This document shows, in pieces, positions 1 through 4,063 of a stretch of DNA of 5,309 bases (its first letter is position 1; each line of letters begins with the position of its first letter). The translations under genes were made by a program, and so were the position numbers. The notes below the pieces were generated by a model. The model was not told the DNA's origin. It saw only the letters and a program-made list of their open reading frames with translations, and did no database searches. The DNA comes from Alphaproteobacteria bacterium (GTDB lineage Bacteria > Pseudomonadota > Alphaproteobacteria > Sphingomonadales > Sphingomonadaceae): positions 1 to 5,309 of the forward strand of contig JADCGM010000158.1 of assembly GCA_020249025.1 (NCBI GenBank), in the 5' to 3' direction.

Positions 1-64
1 CGTCGAGCAAGTGATAGGTGCGGGTAAGTGTGGCCAGAAAAGGGGTGTGACGGGCATTGCTCAC
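1..64 (-). CDS. N-terminus of a probable MarR-family transcriptional regulator (partial, runs off the left edge)
   Basis: Reading the minus strand from a GTG at 64-62 gives 21 codons open to the edge. The peptide runs VSNARHTPF then LATLTRTYHLLD, which resembles the first amphipathic (dimerisation) helix of MarR proteins. The codons are natural, with mostly G or C in third position. No ATG or other standard start lies further upstream in this frame before a TAA at 109-107, so GTG is the only usable start; the Shine-Dalgarno match is poor. Context supports a regulator: the gene is divergent from a small methyltransferase, and the gap holds two dyad sites of the size MarR dimers bind. The helix-turn-helix itself lies outside the window, so the family is inferred. 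A second minus-strand frame starting with ATG at 57 is also open but gives a proline-rich, unconvincing peptide. Confidence 0.5.
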   Translation of the reverse strand, partial: MSNARHTPFLATLTRTYHLLD

Positions 65-85
65 CCGCTCTGAATGACAACCAAA

Positions 86-113
86 TTGACATTTTTCAAT
101 CGCCGATTATGTC
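86..113 (+). promoter_or_regulatory. Candidate promoter of the methyltransferase gene
   Basis: A perfect -35 hexamer TTGACA (86-91) forms the right arm of operator site 1. After a 16-bp spacer comes TATGTC (108-113), which overlaps the left arm of operator site 2. A start near 120 would leave a leader of about 25 bases before the ATG at 146. The -10 match is only fair (3 of 6), as expected for a tightly regulated promoter or one weak without an inducer. Confidence 0.5.
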
Positions 114-115
114 AA
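88..115 (-). promoter_or_regulatory. Candidate promoter of the divergent regulator gene
   Basis: This mirrors the plus-strand promoter. On the minus strand TTGACA occupies 115-110 inside operator site 2, followed by a 16-bp spacer and AATGTC at 93-88 overlapping operator site 1. Transcription would begin near 81, about 17 bases upstream of the GTG start at 64. The -10 is weak, and the call rests mainly on the symmetry. Confidence 0.42.
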
Positions 116-145
116 CTTGGTTGTCAATTTTGCGCGGGCCAGACG

Positions 146-718
146 ATGTCGATCTTCGAGGGCGTTTTGGGCCGGATCGCGGCCAAAGTAATGGAGCGGA
201 TGAACGCGGAGGCGGAACGTGAAGCCGTGCACCGTCTCGACCCGCAGCGAGGTGCGAAGGTGCTGGTCATCGGCTTCGGGCCCGGGATCGGTCTGGAAAA
301 CTTGCTGGAACGCCCGGTTAGCCATGTGATCGGCATCGATCCTTCGCACGTCATGCATGATGCAGCGACAGCGCGGAACAGGACAGGGATCGAAGCCGGA
401 CGCTTGCAGCTGATCAAGGGCACCGCCGCCGGCCTCGATCCTGAAACCGGGCCGTTCGACGGGGCCATAGCGGTCCACACACTGCAGATCTGCCGCCCAT
501 TCGCTCCGACCGCCGCGAACCTTGCAAAGGTTCTGCGCCCTGGCGCGCGCCTGATCGGCATCACGCACGCATGGGCGGCTCGGAAGGACTACGGCGATGA
601 AGCTCGGTTTATAGACGTTGTGGCGCAAGGGCTTCATGCTGCTGGCTTCGCCGACGTAAGCCATGGCCGAGCCGACGCCGACGGCGGATCAGCCGTGTTG
701 CATGAGGCGATCCGATGA
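146..718 (+). CDS. Class I SAM-dependent methyltransferase, small, acceptor unknown
   Basis: Predicted 190-residue cytosolic methyltransferase of the Methyltransf_11/UbiE-like fold. The glycine-rich SAM-binding motif I reads VLVIGFGPGIG (residues 39-49). Strand 2 ends in the acidic residue expected to hold the ribose hydroxyls (VIGIDPS, Asp65). FDGAIAVHTLQI (104-115) sits at motif IV, and LRPGARLIGI (130-139) is the usual post-motif segment. The protein is short for the family and has no added substrate domain, so the methyl acceptor cannot be read from sequence. The ATG at 146 is preferred because an in-frame ATG at 74 would place the start inside the operator and ahead of the promoter, and would add a cysteine-rich stretch before the fold. 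No strong ribosome site precedes 146. The gene faces a probable MarR-type regulator across shared operators, suggesting response to a small toxic or signalling molecule. Its codons are less GC-biased than those of the metabolic genes to the right. Confidence 0.85.
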   Translation: MSIFEGVLGRIAAKVMERMNAEAEREAVHRLDPQRGAKVLVIGFGPGIGLENLLERPVSHVIGIDPSHVMHDAATARNRTGIEAGRLQLIKGTAAGLDPETGPFDGAIAVHTLQICRPFAPTAANLAKVLRPGARLIGITHAWAARKDYGDEARFIDVVAQGLHAAGFADVSHGRADADGGSAVLHEAIR

Positions 719-896
719 GCGTTGTTGACCAGGGGCGCTAACCAGGCAGCAGCTTCTCACCCGAGGCGCACACCTGCGTCACCAAGGACCGCGGCGGAGA
801 CCGGACGTCCCAGCATCGGCCACAGGCCAACACCCATTTGCGGCAACCCTCTGACCGAACCTCGATTCCTCCTTAACCCTATGCCCGCCGTCGCGT
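719..896. other. Gene-free stretch between the methyltransferase and the SRP RNA
   Basis: I see no convincing gene in these 178 bases. The minus strand has a good Shine-Dalgarno string AAGGAGGAA (about 869-877) just downstream of the SRP RNA, but no ATG, GTG or TTG follows at usable distance. Short open frames on the minus strand have no recognisable content. No hairpin with a T-run was found, so the ends of the methyltransferase and SRP transcripts are not obvious. Confidence 0.55.
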
Positions 897-993
897 GAGC
901 CGCGCGGCGCGGGCGCTTTCTCGGGTCGAACTGCTGCGGGTTGCTCCCTTCCCGGAATGAGCGGTTGCATGACGTTCGGGTGCCGTGCGGCCC
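897..993 (-). ncRNA. ffs: Signal recognition particle RNA, small bacterial type (4.5S-like)
   Basis: The minus-strand RNA is about 97 nt, the usual size of the small bacterial SRP RNA, which binds Ffh and directs nascent membrane proteins to FtsY. Its ends pair over 12 positions: GGGCCGCACGGC (993-982) with GCCGCGCGGCTC (908-897), with one G-U pair and one A-C mismatch. An inner helix pairs CGAAC (978-974) with GTTCG (931-927). The apex reads CTCATTCCGGGAAGGGAGCA (962-943), close to the domain IV core with its GGAA loop and the AGCA strand of the symmetric Ffh-binding loop. The apex appears to hold one extra G compared with the usual CCGGAAGG, making a five-base loop. It starts four bases after the stop of the upstream minus-strand gene. 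No clear promoter is visible just before it. No T-run follows the 3' end, so maturation by RNases is likely. Recognition is by structure and core motif only. Confidence 0.82.
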
Positions 994-997
994 ATGC

Positions 998-1384
998 TCA
1001 GTCGGCGAAGGTCAGCTTCCCGCGCATCTTGCAGTGGGTGCAGACGATCCGCTTGGTGCCGGTCGACAGGCGCACGCGCCCGGCCTCGCGCAGCGGCCCC
1101 TGCCAGACCGGTTCAACGACCGAGGTGGCGACGCCAATGTCGGTTTCGCAGGTTGCGCACAGCCACATCTTGGGCCGCTCGACGCCCTCGGCCCGCGCCG
1201 GGCGGCCGCCGTCGATCACCCCGAAGCGGCCGCGCGCCGGCAACGGCACGACATTGCACACCGCCGCTGCGAGCGTCTCGGCGAGCGCGGGGGCCGCGGT
1301 CAGCGGCCGGTTGGTGATGATAAGCGGCTCGATCGCGCCGCCCTCATGCCCGGCGCCGAGCGCCTCCCCGTCCACGCAGTCCAT
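998..1384 (-). CDS. Hypothetical zinc-ribbon-like protein with two CxxC pairs
   Basis: I do not recognise a named family. The 128-residue product has an N-terminal part without clear motifs (1-70), containing a hydrophobic helix-like stretch APALAETLAAAVCNVVPLPA (31-50). The C-terminal half carries WLCATCETDIG (Cys76, Cys79) and RIVCTHCKMRG (Cys115, Cys118). Two CxxC knuckles 35 residues apart are typical of a treble-clef or zinc-ribbon fold binding one zinc ion; the metal is inferred. There is no signal peptide or clear membrane segment, so it is probably cytosolic. The ATG at 1384 has GGGGGA about five bases upstream (1389-1394). The frame stays open a further 22 codons back to a TGA at 1456-1454, but without ATG, GTG or TTG. 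The stop lies four bases before the SRP RNA, so the two may share a transcript. Coding is supported by the paired cysteine motifs and the length of the frame. Confidence 0.72.
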   Translation of the reverse strand: MDCVDGEALGAGHEGGAIEPLIITNRPLTAAPALAETLAAAVCNVVPLPARGRFGVIDGGRPARAEGVERPKMWLCATCETDIGVATSVVEPVWQGPLREAGRVRLSTGTKRIVCTHCKMRGKLTFAD

Positions 1385-1531
1385 CCGGTCCCCCGACCCA
1401 TCGATGAATGCGATTCGGTGTACGCGCTTGCCGCGCGGCTGTCGCAGGCCGTTTCACCGGCGGCACGAACCGCGCGCAAGTCATTGAGAAGATTGTTCCA
1501 CCCCTTCGGCCCGATGTCGTTTCGGCAGGGC

Positions 1532-1537
1532 TTGACA
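1532..1537 (+). promoter_or_regulatory. Candidate -35 element of the LexA-controlled promoter
   Basis: TTGACA is a perfect -35 hexamer lying six bases upstream of the LexA box. At 17-bp spacing the -10 window falls at 1555-1560 (GAACAT), inside the second LexA half-site, so bound LexA would cover the -10 region. The -10 itself is poor by sequence, and the exact start is uncertain. Transcription near 1566-1572 would give a leader of about 50 bases to the ATG at 1620. Confidence 0.45.
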
Positions 1538-1543
1538 TCGACA

Positions 1544-1558
1544 GAACAAATCGTGAAC
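1544..1558. promoter_or_regulatory. LexA (SOS) box of alphaproteobacterial type
   Basis: GAACAAATCGTGAAC matches the direct-repeat LexA site known from alphaproteobacteria, GAAC-N7-GAAC (GTTC-N7-GTTC on the other strand), with both half-sites perfect. A third GAAC follows at 1564-1567 with a 5-bp gap. It sits 61 bases before the small membrane protein start at 1620 and overlaps the expected promoter, as in a true SOS operator. It is also upstream of the minus-strand zinc-ribbon gene, 160 bases away, which it might also affect. An eight-base fixed motif can occur by chance, so position and promoter overlap are the main support. Confidence 0.68.
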
Positions 1559-1586
1559 ATAGGGAACAAGACGATTCAGGCGCGAG

Positions 1587-1595
1587 TTATCCACA
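1587..1595 (+). promoter_or_regulatory. DnaA-box match in the leader of the small membrane protein gene
   Basis: TTATCCACA matches the strong DnaA-box consensus TTATNCACA at every fixed position. It lies in the predicted 5' leader, between the LexA box and the start codon at 1620. A single box does not make an origin, and I saw no cluster or AT-rich unwinding region. A regulatory role for DnaA is possible but unproven. Confidence 0.45.
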
Positions 1596-1609
1596 AGCTC
1601 GCCTCAGAT

Positions 1610-1614
1610 GGGGG
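1610..1614 (+). promoter_or_regulatory. Ribosome binding site that decides the start at 1620
   Basis: A run of five G (1610-1614) stands five bases before the ATG at 1620. The in-frame ATG at 1608 has no purine-rich site in front of it, and the G-run would lie inside its reading frame. The later ATG is therefore preferred. Confidence 0.5.
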
Positions 1615-1619
1615 TTTCG

Positions 1620-1859
1620 ATGGTTGCCACTCTGATCAGCACCGCAGTCAGCACCGCGCTTCTCGCCGTCGCCGCCACGGTCATCTGGCGCGAGGTCGCG
1701 CGCAATTGGGCGAGCATCCGCTCGGCGCTGCGCGGCGAGCCGGCGCATGTTCCCTATGCGCCTGCGGGCGCTCCGCACTCGCTGGCGATCCGGCCGGTCA
1801 GGGCGCCGCGTCGCTCGGTGCGGCCGGTGCGGCGTCAGCCGCTGGCGCTTGCCGCCTGA
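1620..1859 (+). CDS. Small single-pass membrane protein, probably SOS-induced
   Basis: The 79-residue product begins with one hydrophobic segment (about residues 3-22, rich in Ala, Val, Thr and Leu). An amphipathic stretch follows, WREVARNWASIRSALRGEP (23-41), then a Pro/Arg-rich tail ending VRPVRRQPLALAA. Positive charges after the helix suggest an inner-membrane protein with its C-terminus in the cytoplasm. I do not recognise a named family. A perfect GAAC-N7-GAAC LexA box and TTGACA lie upstream, pointing to induction by DNA damage. Small LexA-controlled membrane proteins that delay division are known, for example SidA of Caulobacter; this protein is longer and shows no evident similarity, so the parallel is only an idea. 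The start could instead be 1608, adding four residues. The last 62 bases run antisense to the end of pssA. Coding is supported by the coherent membrane helix and regulatory site rather than by homology. Confidence 0.68.
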   Translation: MVATLISTAVSTALLAVAATVIWREVARNWASIRSALRGEPAHVPYAPAGAPHSLAIRPVRAPRRSVRPVRRQPLALAA

Positions 1860-2646
1860 TCCGGCGGTAGGACTGCACCGCGAACGGGATCGACACCGCA
1901 TAGGCGATCGTCGTCAGCGACAGCGTCATCCACGGTGTCGAGAACAGCGCGCCCGCATAGAGCGCGACGAACAGCAGCGCGAAGATGCGCCACTCGGCGC
2001 GGATCCGCACCTTCTTCCACGACCAGGTCGGCAGCGCCGACACCAGCAGCAGCGCCGTCGTCACCACGATCAGGGCCGCCACCACCGGCTGGCGGAAGAA
2101 GGTCGTGTCGAGCCAAAGGTCGAACACCACCGGCGACAGGCACAGCCCGGCGCCGACCGGGGCGGGAACGCCGGTCAGGAAGCCGGCGCGCTTGATCGCG
2201 GTCTCCTCGGCGTCGAGGCTGGCGTTGAAGCGGGCGAGCCGCAGCGCGCAGCAGGCGGCATGGCTCAGCGCCACCACCCAGCCGATGCCCTGAAGCGTCA
2301 GGCCGCCGCTCGGCGTCGGCACCGTCAGATACTGGAGCGACCAGAGATAGACGATGAGCGCCGGCGCGACGCCGTGCGCGGTCAGGTCGGCGAGCGAATC
2401 GAGCTCAGCCCCGAACCGGCTCTGGCCCTTGAGCAGCCGCGCGATGCGCCCGTCGATGCCGTCGAGCACGCCCGCCGCCACGACCGCGAGGATCGCCCGC
2501 TCGAAGTCGCCCGCGATCGCCAGCCGCACGCCCGTCAGCCCGAAGCAGAGCGCGGCAAGCGTGATCGCGTTCGGGATCAGCGAGCGCAGCGGCAGGGCGC
2601 TGCCAAGGCGCCGGATCGGTCGCTGCGGTCCGGCCCCGTCGCTCAC
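1798..2646 (-). CDS. pssA: CDP-diacylglycerol--serine O-phosphatidyltransferase (phosphatidylserine synthase)
   Basis: Integral membrane enzyme that joins CDP-diacylglycerol and L-serine to give phosphatidylserine and CMP, the first committed step to phosphatidylethanolamine. The CDP-alcohol phosphotransferase signature is complete: Asp62, Asp65-Gly66, Ala69-Arg70, Gly79, Asp83 and Asp87, in the spacing DxxDGxxAR-x8-GxxxDxxxD. These aspartates bind the catalytic metal ions. The 282-residue protein has several hydrophobic segments (roughly 24-45, 50-62, then several after 90) and a Pro/Ala-rich tail (PAADAAPAAPSDAAP). This is the type II, membrane-embedded synthase, not the soluble phospholipase D-like enzyme of enterics. 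The start is GTG at 2646, whose bases overlap the psd stop (GTGA, four shared bases), so translation is probably coupled. The gene follows psd, the order commonly seen in alphaproteobacteria. Its 3' end overlaps the convergent small membrane gene by 62 bases. Confidence 0.94.
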   Translation of the reverse strand: MSDGAGPQRPIRRLGSALPLRSLIPNAITLAALCFGLTGVRLAIAGDFERAILAVVAAGVLDGIDGRIARLLKGQSRFGAELDSLADLTAHGVAPALIVYLWSLQYLTVPTPSGGLTLQGIGWVVALSHAACCALRLARFNASLDAEETAIKRAGFLTGVPAPVGAGLCLSPVVFDLWLDTTFFRQPVVAALIVVTTALLLVSALPTWSWKKVRIRAEWRIFALLFVALYAGALFSTPWMTLSLTTIAYAVSIPFAVQSYRRIRRQAPAADAAPAAPSDAAP

Positions 2647-3371
2647 TGCATCACGCCGACGGCGGCGTTGGTCTCGCCGAGGCGGCCGAGCACGGTCTCG
2701 CCCGCGATCGTACGCTGGCCGAGCGCGACCGTCGGCGCGGTGCCGGCCGGAAGATAGACGTCGACGCGGCTGCCGAAGCGGATCAGGCCGATGCGCTGGC
2801 CGGCAGCGACGGTGTCGCCTTCCTTGACGAAGCGCATGATGCGCCGCGCGACGAGGCCGGCGATCTGGGTGAAGCCGATGGCGGTGCCGTCGGCGCCCGT
2901 CACCACGAAATACTGGCGCTCATTGTCCTCCGACGCCTTGTCGAGGTCGGCGTTGAGGAACTTGCCGGGCACATAGACGACGCGGCTGACCGTGCCGGCG
3001 ATGGGCGAGCGGTTGATGTGGACGTCGAACACCGACATGAATACCGAGACGCGCGTGTAGGTGCCCGGCGCCAGCGCGCCCTCGAGCTGACGCGGCACCT
3101 CGACACTGGCGATCTGGCAGACGAGCCCGTCCGCCGGCGAGACCACGAGGCCCGCCCCCTGCGGCGTTGCGCGCACCGGATCGCGGAAGAAGGCCGCCAC
3201 CCAGATTGTCAGGCCGGCGAGCAGCCAGCCGACGGTGTGCCAGTCCATGATCGGCCCGGCGAAGATGGTCAGCGCCGCCGCGATGACGACAAACTTGATC
3301 CCCTCCGGATGCACGGCCGGCATCCGGTACTTGACGGTGGGCGTCGGAACGCCTTGTTCGAGCGAGTTCAT
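2643..3371 (-). CDS. psd: Phosphatidylserine decarboxylase proenzyme, short form
   Basis: Pyruvoyl-dependent enzyme converting phosphatidylserine to phosphatidylethanolamine on the inner membrane. It is made as an inactive chain that cuts itself between Gly200 and Ser201 in RFGSRVDVYLP (198-208), with Ser201 becoming the pyruvoyl group. This FGSR site corresponds to the LGST of the long enzymes. Other conserved parts are FFRDP (61-65), SPADG with Asp81, VFDVHINRSP with His118 (114-123), and GKFLNADLDKASEDNER (136-152). Two hydrophobic segments near the N-terminus (about 26-42 and 46-62) anchor it. At 242 residues it is somewhat longer than the roughly 215-235 usual for the short form. The ATG at 3371 has only a weak ribosome site. 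It is the first gene of the psd-pssA pair, so one promoter probably supplies both steps of phosphatidylethanolamine synthesis. Confidence 0.95.
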   Translation of the reverse strand: MNSLEQGVPTPTVKYRMPAVHPEGIKFVVIAAALTIFAGPIMDWHTVGWLLAGLTIWVAAFFRDPVRATPQGAGLVVSPADGLVCQIASVEVPRQLEGALAPGTYTRVSVFMSVFDVHINRSPIAGTVSRVVYVPGKFLNADLDKASEDNERQYFVVTGADGTAIGFTQIAGLVARRIMRFVKEGDTVAAGQRIGLIRFGSRVDVYLPAGTAPTVALGQRTIAGETVLGRLGETNAAVGVMQ

Positions 3372-3402
3372 GCGGCCAAGGATTAGGTGTTATGGTCGCA
3401 TG
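3369..3402. repeat. Inverted repeat across the psd/LOG divergent gap, operator-like
   Basis: CATGCGGCCA (3369-3378) and TGGTCGCATG (3393-3402) are inverted copies matching at 9 of 10 positions, 14 bases apart. The left arm contains the psd start codon on the minus strand. The right arm ends in an ATG in frame with the LOG-family gene. The spacer is AT-richer and could hold -10 elements for either direction. It may be an operator for the divergent pair, or a chance by-product of two symmetric gene starts. Confidence 0.4.
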
Positions 3403-3446
3403 AAACAACTCCCGCCGGCGGCGACGGTTCGGTGGAGGGATGACTT

Positions 3447-3453
3447 GGGGGGA
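3447..3453 (+). promoter_or_regulatory. Ribosome binding site that sets the LOG-family start
   Basis: GGGGGGA lies six bases before the ATG at 3460. The other in-frame ATG at 3400 lacks such a site and would add 20 residues ahead of the conserved core. The start at 3460 is therefore preferred. Confidence 0.6.
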
Positions 3454-3459
3454 ATTGCC

Positions 3460-4002
3460 ATGGCCGGGGTCCGCGCCATCTGCCTGTTCTGCGGCTCGCG
3501 CGAGGGGCGCGATCCGGCGCATGCCGCACTCGCCGATGCGCTCGGCAGCCTGCTCGCCGATCGCGGCGTCACGCTCGTCTACGGCGGCGGCGGCATCGGC
3601 CTGATGGGCCGCGCCGCGCGTGCGGCGAAGGCGGGCGGCGGCAAGGTCGTCGGCGTCATTCCCCGCTTCCTCATGCGCGAGGAGATCGCGCAGACCGGGC
3701 TCGACGAGCTGCAGGTCGTCCCGACGCTGCATGACCGCAAGATGCGGATGCATGAGCGCGCCGACGCGATCCTCGCGCTGCCGGGCAGCATCGGAACGCT
3801 CGACGAGCTGTTCGAAGCGATGACGTGGCGCGAACTGCGGCTTCACGCCAAGCCGATCTGGCTGCTCGGCCCCTCCGGATATTGGGAGCCTTTCATGGCC
3901 CTGCTGCGCCATCTCGACAGCGAAGGCTTCGCGCCGCCCGACCTGTTCGAGCTTGTCGAGCAGATTCCCGACCTCGATGCGCTGGCAGCGCGGTTGAATT
4001 AG
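3460..4002 (+). CDS. LOG-family protein, nucleotide 5'-monophosphate phosphoribohydrolase (cytokinin-activating type)
   Basis: The 180-residue product belongs to the LOG family, once annotated as lysine decarboxylase. Members cleave the N-glycosidic bond of AMP or N6-modified AMP, releasing the base (or a cytokinin) and ribose 5-phosphate. Visible motifs are ICLFCGSREG at the N-terminus (7-16), the nucleotide loop VYGGGGIGLMG (40-50), GVIPRFL (65-71), MHDRKMRMHERADAI (90-104 region, with the catalytic-site arginine) and the signature PGSIGTLDE (108-116, Glu116). The family signature is PGGxGTxxE; here the second glycine is Ser110. Length and motif order fit the dimeric type I LOG proteins. 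It is probably cytosolic. It is divergent from psd, with 88 bases between starts, and lies 61 bases before icd on the same strand. The physiological substrate in a bacterium cannot be read from sequence; housekeeping nucleotide turnover is the simplest guess. Confidence 0.88.
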   Translation: MAGVRAICLFCGSREGRDPAHAALADALGSLLADRGVTLVYGGGGIGLMGRAARAAKAGGGKVVGVIPRFLMREEIAQTGLDELQVVPTLHDRKMRMHERADAILALPGSIGTLDELFEAMTWRELRLHAKPIWLLGPSGYWEPFMALLRHLDSEGFAPPDLFELVEQIPDLDALAARLN

Positions 4003-4063
4003 CCGCGCCGCGCCTCTAACAGGGCGGCGGGCAAATCAGTTATTCCACAAGGGCGTTCAGCGG

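Larger units (their letters stand above)
75..126. promoter_or_regulatory. Twin inverted operator sites between the divergent regulator and methyltransferase genes
   Basis: Site 1 (75-91) is TGACAACCAAATTGACA. Site 2 (110-126) is TGTCAACTTGGTTGTCA, whose reverse complement matches site 1 at 16 of 17 positions. Each site is also an imperfect dyad of two 6-bp arms separated by 5 bp (TGACAA-N5-TTGACA and TGTCAA-N5-TTGTCA). The centres are 35 bp apart, about three and a third helical turns. Two dimers of one regulator, most simply the product of the adjacent minus-strand gene, could bind here and shut both promoters. The repeats are seen directly; the binding protein is inferred. Confidence 0.72.

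Noticed and set aside
74..145. Upstream extension of the methyltransferase to the ATG at 74
   Set aside because: It would begin inside the twin operator and ahead of the predicted promoter, and adds a stretch unlike the family's N-terminus.
779..896. Short minus-strand frames downstream of the SRP RNA
   Set aside because: One would run through the SRP RNA itself; the other lacks a start matched to the Shine-Dalgarno string. No recognisable content.
941..1870. Long plus-strand frame of 309 codons
   Set aside because: It lies opposite the SRP RNA and zinc-ribbon gene and out of frame with the small membrane gene; its product is low-complexity Arg/Ala/Gly-rich, typical of a shadow in GC-rich DNA.
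1747..2757. Plus-strand frame of 336 codons opposite pssA
   Set aside because: The translation is Arg/His/Gln-rich without any domain, and the opposite strand carries a complete CDP-alcohol phosphotransferase signature.
2920..3912. Minus-strand frame of 330 codons opposite the LOG gene and overlapping psd in another frame
   Set aside because: It conflicts with two well-supported genes and shows only Arg/Ala/Gly-rich composition.
4003..4031. GC-rich hairpin between the LOG gene and icd
   Set aside because: The arms pair poorly by eye and no T-run follows, so a terminator call is not supported.
4037..4048. Second DnaA-box-like string TTATTCCACA before icd
   Set aside because: It contains an extra base relative to TTATNCACA and so does not match the spacing.
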